Assembly (NCBI RefSeq): GCF_023716465.1
Contig: NZ_CP092415.1
Coordinates: forward strand, 399,001-463,000
Length of the DNA stretch: 64,000 nt
Source: Flagellimonas marinaquae
Lineage (GTDB): Bacteria; Bacteroidota; Bacteroidia; Flavobacteriales; Flavobacteriaceae
Direction: 5' to 3'
Shown here: positions 9,907 through 19,400 of the stretch, in pieces
Numbering within the stretch: the first letter of the stretch is position 1
Layout of the letters: each line of letters opens with the position of its first letter
Position numbers and translations under genes: made by a program
The notes under the pieces: generated by a model
The model's input: the letters and a program-made list of their open reading frames with translations, nothing else
Told to the model about the DNA's origin: nothing
Databases searched by the model: none

Positions 9907-12900
9907 TTACCTGCTTATATAAATGTATTCGGAATCCGTGAAACTTCCTTGGGCCGTTTCATAGTTAAAAATATAAAAATAAACCCCGGCCGGTAGGTAA
10001 TCATTAACGCTAATAGCCGATCTACCTCGAACCCGTCCATCAAAAACATTGTTCACGTTATCGTAATTGGCACTTTCGAAAACTTGGGTTCCCCAACGGT
10101 TGAATATTTTCAATGTGCTCGACTTTATGTACTCGACCCCTCGAATAAATAGGAAATCGTTCTTAAGGTCTCCATTAGGGGTCAACATTTGATTTACTTC
10201 GATTTCTTCTACAATCACCGTAACTATAGCAGTGTCGCAATTATTTCCGTTTGCAGCTTCGCAAATGGTATATTCTATGGTATATGTTCCTACCGGTGTA
10301 CCCGGGAACACCCTTATACTGCCATCTTCTTCGACAGACAATTCGTTCGTAGGTGTCGATGTGAGTATAACATCAGTAATTGAAACGGGATTGTCATTGA
10401 GGGTATCGTTGTCCAGAACATTACTATTTTCTATTGGTCCCCCGCCGATTCCAGCATTATAGGTATCGTCCACTGCATCAATTACATTTTCCATCCCTTC
10501 TATAATCTCAACGGCCACTGTTGCTGTATCACAATTATTGACATCCATCACATCGCAAATCGTGTATTCAATGGTATAGGTTCCCGCCTCGGTTCCGGGG
10601 ACTACGCTGATGGTCCCGTCCGCATTGATGGTCAACTGGTCCGTTGGTGTGGAGGTCAACACCACATCTGCCAAGGAAACAGGTTCTCCATTATATGTAT
10701 CGTTGGATAGCACATTGCTGTTCGGAATGGTTCCCCCATCTCCCGTTTCCGCCACAAAGGTATCATCTGCGGCATCAATAGTGTTACCCATACCTTCTGA
10801 AACTTCAACGGTCACCGTTGCTGTATCACAATTATTGACATCCATCACATCGCAAATCGTGTATTCAATGGTATAGGTTCCCGCTTCGGTTCCGGGGACT
10901 ACGTTGATGGTCCCGTCCGCATTGATGGTCAACTGATTCGTTGGGGTGGAGGTCAACACAACATCTGCCAAGGAAACAGGTTCTCCATTGTACGTATCGT
11001 TGGATAGCACATTGCTGTTCGGAATGGTTCCCCCATCTCCCGTTTCCGCCGTAAAGGCATCATCTACGGCATCCAGCACATTGCCCGGTCCTTGGAGCAC
11101 CTCAACGGTAACAGTAGCGGTATCGCAATTGGCGGAATCGGCTACATCGCATATCGTGTATTCAATGGTATAGGTTCCCGCTTCGGTTCCGGGGACTACG
11201 TTGATCGTACCGTCCGCATTGATGGTCAACTGGTCCGTTGGCGTGGAGGTCAACACAACATCTTCCAAGGAAACAGGTTCTCCATTGTACGTATCGTTGG
11301 ATAGCACATTGCTGTTCGGAATGGTTCCCCCATCTCCCGTTTCCGCCGTAAAGGCATCATCTACGGCATCCAGTACATTGCCCGGTCCTTGGAGCACCTC
11401 AACGGTAACAGTAGCGGTATCGCAATTGGCGGAATCGGCTACATCGCATATCGTGTATTCAATGGTATAGGTTCCCCCTTCGGTTCCGGGGACTACGCTG
11501 ATGGTCCCGTCCGCATTGATGGTCAACTGGTCCGTTGGCGTGGAGGTCAGCACCACATCTTCCAAGGAAACAGGTTCTCCATTGTACGTATCGTTGGTTA
11601 GCACATTGCTGTTCGGAATGGTTCCCCCATCTCCCGTTTCCGCCGTAAATGTATCATCTACGGCATCCAGTACATTGCCCGGTCCTTGGAGCACCTCAAC
11701 GGTAACAGTAGCGGTATCGCAATTGCCGGAATCGGCTACCTCGCATATCGTGTATTCAATGGTATAGGTTCCCGCTTCGGTTCCGGGGACTACGCTGATG
11801 GTCCCGTCCGCATTGATGGTCAACTGGTCCGTTGGTGTGGAGGTCAGCACCACATCTTCCAAGGAAACAGGTTCTCCATTGTACGTATCGTTGGTTAGCA
11901 CATTGCTGTTCGGAATGGTTCCCCCATCTCCTGTTTCCGCCGTAAATGTATCATCTACGGCATCCAGAGCATTCGCTCCGATTTCTATATAAATCGTGGC
12001 AGTTGCGCACACACTTGGGTCGGGCAGTATGTTGCACACCTGATACACTATGGAAACGGTGGAATTTGATTCAGATGTTTCCGGTATATAGTTTACAAAA
12101 CCAGTATCATTATTAAAAACAACTACTCCAACAGCGCTGCCTCCAATTCTTTCAATATTGGTAACACCGACATTGTTAGGTGCATTGTTGGGAAGAAAAT
12201 CATCATTCTCCAAAATGTCTATTGCAACCTCAATAGTTGCGGGTGTCGAACCAAAATCGTCATTGGCATTTACCGTCAAAGGGTCAGGGTCCGTATCATT
12301 CGGGTTTCCGTCGCCATCACAATCAAGGGATTCCCAATTTGCAGATTGCGGCAGGGTAACGCTTTCTGGATTATAATCGCACGGATCTAAAGGATCCGTA
12401 CCATCTTCCTTCTCATCGCCGTTGGTCACCCCATCACCATCACAATCGGCGTCTATCCAAGTAGAATCGGGGGTGACGGTTTGACTTTCCAGTTTAAAAT
12501 CACAGGAATCCAAAGGATCGGTTCCATCTTCTATCTCGTCGCCGTTGGTAACCCCGTCGCCATCACAATCAGCATCCAGATAGTCCCCACTTTGTGGTAG
12601 GGTTACACTATCTGGGTTATATTCGCATGAATCCAATGGGTCTGTGCCATCTTCCTTCTCATCGCCGTTAGTGACCCCATCTCCATCACAATCCAAGTTC
12701 TTCCATTCCTGGGACGGTGCACAATCCTGGTGCTCCAAAACAAAATCGCAAGGATCTAGTGGATCCGTACCGTCTTCTTTTTCCTGGCCATTACTTACCC
12801 CATCTCCATCACAATCCAACTTCTTCCATTCCTGGGACGGTGCGCAATCCTGGTGCTCCAAAACAAAATCGCAAGGATCTAGTGGATCGGTACCGTCTTC

Positions 12901-13539
12901 TTTTTCCTGGCCATTACTTACCCCATCTCCATCACAATCCAACTTCTTCCATTCCTGGGACGGTGCACAATCCTGGTGCTCCAAAACAAAATCGCAAGGA
13001 TCTAGTGGATTGGTACCGTCATGCTTTTCCCTGCCATTAGTAACCCCATCCCCATCACAATCCATTTTTTTCCATTTGTAAGACGGCGAACAGTTCTGGT
13101 GTGCCAAAACAAAATCACAAGGATCTAAGGGATCGGTACCGTCATGCTTTTCCCTGCCATTAGTAACCCCATCCCCATCACAATCCATTTTTTTCCATTT
13201 GTCGGACGGTGCACAGTTCTGGTGAGCCAAAACAAAATCGCATGGGTCATTTGGGTCTGTACCATCTATATTTTCTTGATCTGTGGTAACCCCATCGCCA
13301 TCACAATCGTCGCTTCCGTAACAAAACGACAAAGGATCCCATAACGAAGTTCGCTGAAAACCAAATGTAAGGGATTGAGAGTTATAGCTATTTTCTAGAT
13401 CGAGACCTAAGGGAGTTGTAAAATCAAAAGTATTGGCTGCACTAAAATGCGATGCAAAGCCAAATACCACAAAGAACATCGTAAACACGAACTGTTTGTG
13501 TAGCGGGTTATTTAGTCTCACAAAAGTAATTTTGTCCAT
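9907..13539 (-). CDS. T9SS type B (CHU_C) adhesin with TSP3 and Ig-like repeats
   Basis: 1210 residues from the ATG at 13539. That start puts a normal signal peptide (basic residues, then FVFTMFFVVFGFASHFSAA) at the N-terminus; a frame extension to a GTG at 13656 would bury it. Residues 78-415 hold eight full and one short thrombospondin-3-type Ca-binding repeats (DCDGDGVTNG, DGTDPLDPC). Residues 420-515 hold a divergent Ig/cadherin-like domain, 518-1113 six Ig-like repeats of about 99 residues (NVLDAVDDTF), and the last 93 residues a CHU_C or gliding-motility-associated domain (MLTPNGD, IFNRWGTQVFE). CHU_C domains direct T9SS secretion and cell-surface attachment, usually with a partner SprF. 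A Ca-stabilised adhesin is inferred. Confidence 0.92.
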   Translation of the reverse strand: MDKITFVRLNNPLHKQFVFTMFFVVFGFASHFSAANTFDFTTPLGLDLENSYNSQSLTFGFQRTSLWDPLSFCYGSDDCDGDGVTTDQENIDGTDPNDPCDFVLAHQNCAPSDKWKKMDCDGDGVTNGREKHDGTDPLDPCDFVLAHQNCSPSYKWKKMDCDGDGVTNGREKHDGTNPLDPCDFVLEHQDCAPSQEWKKLDCDGDGVSNGQEKEDGTDPLDPCDFVLEHQDCAPSQEWKKLDCDGDGVSNGQEKEDGTDPLDPCDFVLEHQDCAPSQEWKNLDCDGDGVTNGDEKEDGTDPLDSCEYNPDSVTLPQSGDYLDADCDGDGVTNGDEIEDGTDPLDSCDFKLESQTVTPDSTWIDADCDGDGVTNGDEKEDGTDPLDPCDYNPESVTLPQSANWESLDCDGDGNPNDTDPDPLTVNANDDFGSTPATIEVAIDILENDDFLPNNAPNNVGVTNIERIGGSAVGVVVFNNDTGFVNYIPETSESNSTVSIVYQVCNILPDPSVCATATIYIEIGANALDAVDDTFTAETGDGGTIPNSNVLTNDTYNGEPVSLEDVVLTSTPTDQLTINADGTISVVPGTEAGTYTIEYTICEVADSGNCDTATVTVEVLQGPGNVLDAVDDTFTAETGDGGTIPNSNVLTNDTYNGEPVSLEDVVLTSTPTDQLTINADGTISVVPGTEGGTYTIEYTICDVADSANCDTATVTVEVLQGPGNVLDAVDDAFTAETGDGGTIPNSNVLSNDTYNGEPVSLEDVVLTSTPTDQLTINADGTINVVPGTEAGTYTIEYTICDVADSANCDTATVTVEVLQGPGNVLDAVDDAFTAETGDGGTIPNSNVLSNDTYNGEPVSLADVVLTSTPTNQLTINADGTINVVPGTEAGTYTIEYTICDVMDVNNCDTATVTVEVSEGMGNTIDAADDTFVAETGDGGTIPNSNVLSNDTYNGEPVSLADVVLTSTPTDQLTINADGTISVVPGTEAGTYTIEYTICDVMDVNNCDTATVAVEIIEGMENVIDAVDDTYNAGIGGGPIENSNVLDNDTLNDNPVSITDVILTSTPTNELSVEEDGSIRVFPGTPVGTYTIEYTICEAANGNNCDTAIVTVIVEEIEVNQMLTPNGDLKNDFLFIRGVEYIKSSTLKIFNRWGTQVFESANYDNVNNVFDGRVRGRSAISVNDYLPAGVYFYIFNYETAQGSFTDSEYIYISR
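10200..11985 (-). repeat. Six Ig-like repeats, about 297 bp each
   Basis: The copies are in direct tandem with a 297-bp period. The four central copies are almost identical at DNA level and the outer ones more diverged. They are in-frame parts of the CHU_C adhesin. Confidence 0.9.
12281..13311 (-). repeat. TSP3-type Ca-binding repeats, period about 123 bp
   Basis: Eight DCDGDGVTNG-type units plus a terminal half unit. Three consecutive central units (around 12640-13030) are nearly identical in DNA. They are in-frame parts of the CHU_C adhesin. Confidence 0.88.
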
Positions 13540-13934
13540 AAATGATAAGTTTTGGTCAACTATCACCATGGCAAAAAGTGGTTCTCGTAATTGTAAGAAA
13601 ATTGGGGTTTTCTTGTTTGTTTTAATGTCACTGGTCCATTTGACACATCTCGACACAATTACGTCACATAGTTAAACTATTTGACTATCACCTCCTATTT
13701 TAATCGATAAAAGGCATGTTCATCAATATTATTGACTGGATTGTCGATTCACCAATGGTATATAACCCACACTTTAATGGTCAGTGCTATTAAAACGGCC
13801 GAAAAATACTTCACTTTTTCGTTTTGACCGGTTTATTTCGGTAATTTTTTTCCAATAATATTAACAATCGTGATTCATTGCCAAAATTCGGGGCATAACA
13901 GATAAATCCACTATTTTTGCCGAAATTTTTGTTG
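13540..13934. other. Divergent intergenic region between adhesin and prfC
   Basis: A 395-bp non-coding stretch that must carry the promoters of the minus-strand surface operon and of prfC. Visible elements are a -7 box for prfC (13912-13919) and an isolated perfect Shine-Dalgarno-like stretch on the minus strand (13687-13696). I find no convincing two-box promoter for the adhesin operon. Confidence 0.6.
13912..13919 (+). promoter_or_regulatory. -7 box (TATTTTTG) of prfC
   Basis: Exact match to TAnnTTTG, ending 15 nt before the prfC ATG, so the transcript would have a very short leader. No good -33 box is seen at the usual spacing. Confidence 0.4.
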
Positions 13935-15524
13935 ATGGAATTTCAAAAGGAAATAGCGAAACGAAGAACCTTTGGTATCATTTCCCACCCGGATGCCGGT
14001 AAAACTACTTTGACCGAAAAATTACTTTTGTTCGGTGGTGCGATCCAAGAAGCGGGAGCCGTAAAAAGCAACAAAATAAAAAAGTCCGCTACGAGTGACT
14101 TTATGGAAATCGAAAGACAAAGGGGTATTTCGGTCGCTACTTCGGTTTTAGCGTTTATTTATAAAGACAAAAAGATAAATATCCTGGATACCCCAGGGCA
14201 CAAAGATTTCGCCGAGGACACATTCCGGACCCTCACCGCGGTGGACAGCGTTATTGTTGTTATTGATGTGGCAAAAGGTGTGGAGGAGCAGACGGAAAAA
14301 CTCGTCGAGGTCTGTCGTATGCGAAATATTCCAATGATCGTTTTCATCAACAAATTGGATCGTGAGGGAAAAGACGCTTTTGATCTCTTGGACGAAGTAG
14401 AACAAAAATTAGGTTTGTCCGTTACCCCTTTAAGCTTTCCGATAGGCATGGGATACGATTTCAAGGGAATCTACAACATCTACGAAAAAAACATTAATCT
14501 GTTTAGCGGCAATAGCAAAAAAAACATCGAGGAGACCATTGCTTTTGATAACCTCGACAATCCAGAGCTTGAAGAAATTATCGGGGCCAACGCAGCCGAA
14601 GAGTTACGCGGCAACTTGGAACTGGTAGATGGTGTTTACCCGGATTTTGACAAAGAAGCCTATCTTAAAGGTGAGTTGCAACCTGTTTTTTTTGGTTCTG
14701 CACTGAATAATTTTGGTGTACGTGAACTTTTGGATTGTTTTGTGGATATCGCTCCCTCTCCCAGACCAAAAAAGGCCGAGGAACGTTTGGTCAAGGCAGA
14801 CGAAAAGGATTTCTCCGGATTTGTATTTAAAATACATGCCAACATGGACCCCAAGCACCGGGACAGATTGGCTTTTGTTAAGATTGTTTCAGGTACTTTT
14901 GAACGCAACACTCCCTATCTACACGTAAGACAAGGAAAAAAGCTAAAGTTCTCCAGCCCAAACGCATTCTTTGCAGAGAAAAAAGAGATTGTGGACATCT
15001 CTTATCCAGGGGATATTGTGGGGCTTCATGATACGGGCAACTTTAAGATAGGGGACACTTTGACCAGCGGTGAAGAACTGCACTACAAAGGCATTCCGAG
15101 CTTTTCTCCCGAGCATTTTAGATATATCAACAACGCAGACCCAATGAAGGCCAAGCAACTGTACAAGGGAATTGATCAATTAATGGATGAAGGTGTCGCC
15201 CAATTGTTCACCCTGGAAATGAACGGAAGGAAAGTTATTGGAACCGTTGGTGCTCTGCAATATGAAGTTATCCAATATCGATTGGAGCACGAGTACGGGG
15301 CCAAGTGTACCTATGAAAATTTTCCGGTCCATAAAGCATGCTGGGTAGAGGCTGAAGATGAAAACAATGAAGAGTTCCAAGAATTCAAAAGGGTAAAGCA
15401 AAAGTTTTTGGCTACCGACAAAAGAGGGCAATTGGTGTTTTTGGCAGATTCCCCATTTTCGTTACAGATGACCCAACAAAAGTACCCTTCCGTAAAACTG
15501 CACTATACTTCAGAGTTTGAATAA
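13935..15524 (+). CDS. prfC: Peptide chain release factor 3
   Basis: 529 residues from the ATG at 13935, exactly the usual RF3 length; a TTG six codons upstream falls inside the putative promoter box. RF3 is the translational GTPase that removes RF1/RF2 from the ribosome after peptide release. The G1 loop (HPDAGKTTL, residues 18-26), G3 (DTPGHKDF) and G4 (NKLD) are intact, as is the effector region with DFMEIERQRGISV that distinguishes RF3 from EF-G. It appears to be transcribed alone, divergently from the surface operon. Confidence 0.96.
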   Translation: MEFQKEIAKRRTFGIISHPDAGKTTLTEKLLLFGGAIQEAGAVKSNKIKKSATSDFMEIERQRGISVATSVLAFIYKDKKINILDTPGHKDFAEDTFRTLTAVDSVIVVIDVAKGVEEQTEKLVEVCRMRNIPMIVFINKLDREGKDAFDLLDEVEQKLGLSVTPLSFPIGMGYDFKGIYNIYEKNINLFSGNSKKNIEETIAFDNLDNPELEEIIGANAAEELRGNLELVDGVYPDFDKEAYLKGELQPVFFGSALNNFGVRELLDCFVDIAPSPRPKKAEERLVKADEKDFSGFVFKIHANMDPKHRDRLAFVKIVSGTFERNTPYLHVRQGKKLKFSSPNAFFAEKKEIVDISYPGDIVGLHDTGNFKIGDTLTSGEELHYKGIPSFSPEHFRYINNADPMKAKQLYKGIDQLMDEGVAQLFTLEMNGRKVIGTVGALQYEVIQYRLEHEYGAKCTYENFPVHKACWVEAEDENNEEFQEFKRVKQKFLATDKRGQLVFLADSPFSLQMTQQKYPSVKLHYTSEFE

Positions 15525-15630
15525 TCCTTTTTTTAACCAACGCATACAAGGTTGAAAACGAATTGATTATATAAGTTCATATTTCTTTTTTTTGTACATT
15601 GATTGGTATAACCAATTAATTAAGCAAACT

Positions 15631-16062
15631 ATGACAACTACAGTAAAACCGCCTACTTGGTTCTGGGTGGTAAGCATTATCGCACTTTTATGGAATTTAA
15701 TGGGTGTTTTCAACTATCTCAATCAAGCTTTTAACCAACAGGCTATCTTAGAAACTTTAGACCAAGCACAACGTGAAGCTTTCGAAGGCATACCGGAATG
15801 GGCCACGGCAGCATTTGCCCTTGCTGTATTCTCCGGAACTTTGGCCTGTATTGGACTACTGTTGCGTAAAAAATGGGCCCGGCCACTATTTATTCTTTCG
15901 CTATTGGCCGCAGTGGTTCAATTCATCCATTGGTTGTTTATCTCCAATGCCGTGGAAGCTTTTGGACCTTCTACATATGCCATGCCCGTAATTGTGATAA
16001 TAATTGGGATTTACCTGATTTTATTCTCTAAAAAGGGAATTGAGAAAGGTTGGTTAACATAA
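15631..16062 (+). CDS. Small four-helix membrane protein
   Basis: 143 residues starting at the ATG at 15631 (MTTTVKPPTW); the frame is open back to a TTG at 15592, which is less likely. Four hydrophobic segments are visible: about 10-30 (WVVSIIALLWNLMGVF), 60-80, 88-108 and 115-133, separated by short charged loops. This is typical of small uncharacterised flavobacterial membrane proteins, and I recognise no catalytic motif. It stands between prfC and a bidirectional terminator shared with the convergent DUF3467 gene. Function unknown. Confidence 0.75.
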   Translation: MTTTVKPPTWFWVVSIIALLWNLMGVFNYLNQAFNQQAILETLDQAQREAFEGIPEWATAAFALAVFSGTLACIGLLLRKKWARPLFILSLLAAVVQFIHWLFISNAVEAFGPSTYAMPVIVIIIGIYLILFSKKGIEKGWLT

Positions 16063-16070
16063 AATCAATA

Positions 16071-16102
16071 AAAAAAGCCCCTTTTAAAAAGGGGCTTTTT
16101 TT
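16071..16102. terminator. Bidirectional intrinsic terminator
   Basis: GCCCCTTT pairs with AAAGGGGC (16077-16084 with 16088-16095), flanked by an A-run on the left and a T-run on the right, so it works for both convergent genes. It begins 9 nt past the plus-strand stop and abuts the minus-strand stop codon at 16101. Confidence 0.9.
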
Positions 16103-16412
16103 ATGCTTCTCCAGTAGGGCCAAAATTCAATGGAATCGGAGGTTGCTCATAGTCCTGAATTGTTCCATGGGCACTTTCGAACCTATTTACATTTTCATTT
16201 AATGCCTTGAGCAGTTTTTTGGCATGTTGTGGCGTTAGGATTATTCTGCTTTTCACCTTTGCCTTGGGAGCGCCCGGCATCAAACTAATAAAGTCCACCA
16301 CAAACTCTGATACCGAGTGGTTGATTATAGCCAAATTGGAATATGTTCCTTCCGCTGTTTTCTCATCCAACTCTATATTGATCTGTTTCTGATTCTTCTT
16401 TTCTTCAGCCAT
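16101..16412 (-). CDS. DUF3467 family protein
   Basis: 103 residues, soluble, beginning MAEEKKNQKQINIELDEK. The sequence TYSNLAIINHSVSEFVVDF followed by LTPQHAKKLLKALNENVNRFE matches DUF3467, a small family of unknown function conserved in Bacteroidota and often next to rpoC. The gene begins only 24 nt below the stem of an apparent rpoC terminator, so it is either transcribed by read-through or from an unrecognised promoter. Confidence 0.88.
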   Translation of the reverse strand: MAEEKKNQKQINIELDEKTAEGTYSNLAIINHSVSEFVVDFISLMPGAPKAKVKSRIILTPQHAKKLLKALNENVNRFESAHGTIQDYEQPPIPLNFGPTGEA

Positions 16413-16424
16413 ATTGTATTTATC

Positions 16425-16461
16425 TTAAAAAGAAAAACCCCGACCTAAAGGCCAGGGTTTG
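16425..16461 (-). terminator. Intrinsic terminator after rpoC
   Basis: On the minus strand an 11-bp stem forms (16451-16461 with 16436-16446, loop UUUA) containing two G-U wobbles, then UUUUUCUUUUU. The wobbles become A-C mismatches on the other strand, so it is oriented for the rpoBC transcript. It starts 8 nt past the rpoC stop. Confidence 0.85.
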
Positions 16462-16468
16462 TTTTTAT

Positions 16469-19400
16469 TTAGAATTTGAATTCCTCTTTTCGAGCCATGA
16501 TTTCATCGTACTCCTCTTTGGAACCTACAATGATACTGTCATAATCCCTCATACCTGTACCGGCCGGAATCTTATGTCCTACGATTACATTCTCTTTCAG
16601 ACCTTCCAAGGTATCAACTTTACCGCTAACAGCAGCTTCGTTCAATACTTTTGTAGTTTCCTGGAACGATGCCGCAGATATAAAGGATTTGGTCTGCAAT
16701 GATGCTCTTGTAATACCTTGCAAGATAGGTGTTGCCGTTGCAGCAACTGCATCCCTTGCAACCACCAAGGTCTTGTCCTCTCTTCTAAGAATAGAGTTCT
16801 CATCCCTTAGCTCACGTATTGTTACTATCTGTCCTGGTTTCAACCTTTCGGAATCACCAGCATCCTCAACAACTTTTTTACCGAAAATCTCATCGTTCTC
16901 GTTGATAAAGTCATCTTTGTGTGCCAATTGATTCTCCAAGAAAATGGTATCACCTGGATCTTGAATCTTAACTTTACGCATCATTTGCCTAACAACAACC
17001 TCAAAGTGCTTATCGTTAATCTTTACACCCTGTAAACGATATACTTCCTGCACCTCGTTCACCAAGTATTGCTGTACTGCAGATGGTCCTTTAATGGCCA
17101 AGATATCCTCTGGGGTAATTGAACCATCGGACAATGGCATACCGGCACGTACGTAGTCGTTCTCCTGGACCAAAATCTGGTTGGACAATTTAACCAAGTA
17201 CTTTTTGATATCACCTGTCTTAGATTCAATAATGATTTCGCGGTTACCACGCTTGATCTTACCAAAGGAAACAACACCATCAATCTCGGATACAACGGCA
17301 GGATTGGATGGGTTACGGGCCTCGAAAAGCTCGGTCACCCTCGGAAGACCTCCGGTAATATCCCCTGCCTTAGCAGATTTACGTGGGATTTTCACCAAAA
17401 TCTTACCTTCCTTCACCTTTTCGCCATCATCGATCATAAGGTGTGAACCAACCGGCAAGTTGTACGAACGCAATGTTTCTCCTTTACCATCCTTGATCAA
17501 CAAGGTTGGAATAAGTTTTTTGTTCCTACTTTCGGAGATTACTTTTTCTTGGAAACCGGTCTGTTCATCGATTTCTACTTGGTAAGTAACCCCTTGCTCA
17601 ATGTTTTCGTAGGCTATCTCTCCAGAGAATTCGGAAACAATAACACCGTTATATGGATCCCACTCGCAAATAACAGTTCCCTTTGCTATTTTCTCGCCAT
17701 TTTTAATGTACAGCTGAGAACCATAAGGGATGTTGTTTGTACTTAAGGTAATTCCTGTTTTTGGGTCAACAATCTTAACTTCGGATGTTCTGGAGATAAC
17801 AATATTGGTTTTTCCACCTTCACTATTTTCTCCTTCTACCAACCTTAGGTCCTCGATTTCGGCAACACCATCAAATTTAGACTCCAATTTGTTGTCCTCG
17901 GAGATGTTACCTGCAATACCACCCACGTGGAAGGTACGCAACGTTAACTGTGTACCAGGCTCACCGATGGACTGAGCGGCAACAACACCTACGGCCTCAC
18001 CCCTTTGTACCATTTTATTGGTAGCAAGGTTACGTCCATAACATTTGGCACATATACCTTGTGGCGCCTCGCACGTTAATGGTGATCTTACTTCTATCTT
18101 CTCGATCGGAGCTGCTTCTACCCTTTTAACATCGGCTTCATTGATCTCTTGACCTGCTCTTAGGACAAGCTCTTCGGTCAATGGGTTGTAAACATCGTGT
18201 AAGGATACCCTACCTAGGATTCTCTCACCCAAAGTTTCAACAACTTCCTCATTTTTCTTCAAAGCTTCCACTTCGATACCTCTCAAGGTTCCACAATCTT
18301 CGCTATTAACGATAACATCCTGTGAAACATCCACCAAACGACGGGTCAAGTATCCAGCATCCGCAGTTTTCAAAGCGGTATCCGCAAGACCTTTACGTGC
18401 ACCGTGGGTAGAGATAAAGTATTCCAAAATCGATAATCCTTCCTTAAAGTTGGAAAGAATCGGGTTTTCGATAATCTCTCCACCTCCTGCTGTAGATTTT
18501 TTAGGCTTGGCCATCAATCCACGCATACCGGTCAACTGACGAATCTGTTCTTTGGAACCCCTCGCACCAGAATCCAACATCATATACACAGAGTTGAATC
18601 CTTGTTTGTCCTCTCGAATTCGCTTCATGGCCAACTCGGTCAACATGGCGTTGGTAGAGGTCCAAACATCAATTACCTGGTTGTAACGTTCGTTGTTGGT
18701 AATAAGACCCATGTTATAGTTCATCATAATACCATCAACTTGTCCATTGGCCTCTTCGATCATATCCAATTTCTCGGCCGGGATGATAATATCTCCCAAA
18801 CTGAAGGATAGACCACCTTTAAAGGCGAAATCGTATCCCATGGCCTTAATTTTATCCAAGAAATCCGCAGTAGTAGGCACATCGGTCACTGCAAGAATGT
18901 CCCCGATAATGTTTCTAAGGGCTTTCTTGTTCAATACCTGGTTGATGAATCCTGCTTGTTCCGGCACTTCCGTGTTGAATAATACACGACCTACCGTGGT
19001 TTCTATAATTTGATAGACCAACTCACCTTCTTCGTTAAAGTCCTTTGCCCTAACCTTGATTCCGGCGTTAAGTGATACTTTTTTCTCGTTGAAGGCAATC
19101 TCCACTTCTTCAGAAGAATAGAAGGTCAAACCTTCACCCAACACAGGCTCTTCTGGTGTGGATTTTTTATGCTTGGTCATATAATACAATCCCAAGACCA
19201 TATCCTGAGATGGTACGGTAATCGGGGAACCGTTTGCTGGGTTAAGGATGTTCTGTGAAGCCAACATCAATAATTGAGCTTCCAAAATGGCCTCTGGCCC
19301 CAATGGCAAGTGAACTGCCATTTGATCCCCATCAAAATCCGCGTTGAATGCGGTACATGCCAATGGGTGCAAACGAATCGCCTTACCTTCGATAAGTTTA

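Noticed and set aside
13540..13656. N-terminal extension of the CHU_C adhesin to a GTG at 13656
   Set aside because: It would put 39 polar residues before the signal peptide; the ATG at 13539 gives a normal export signal.
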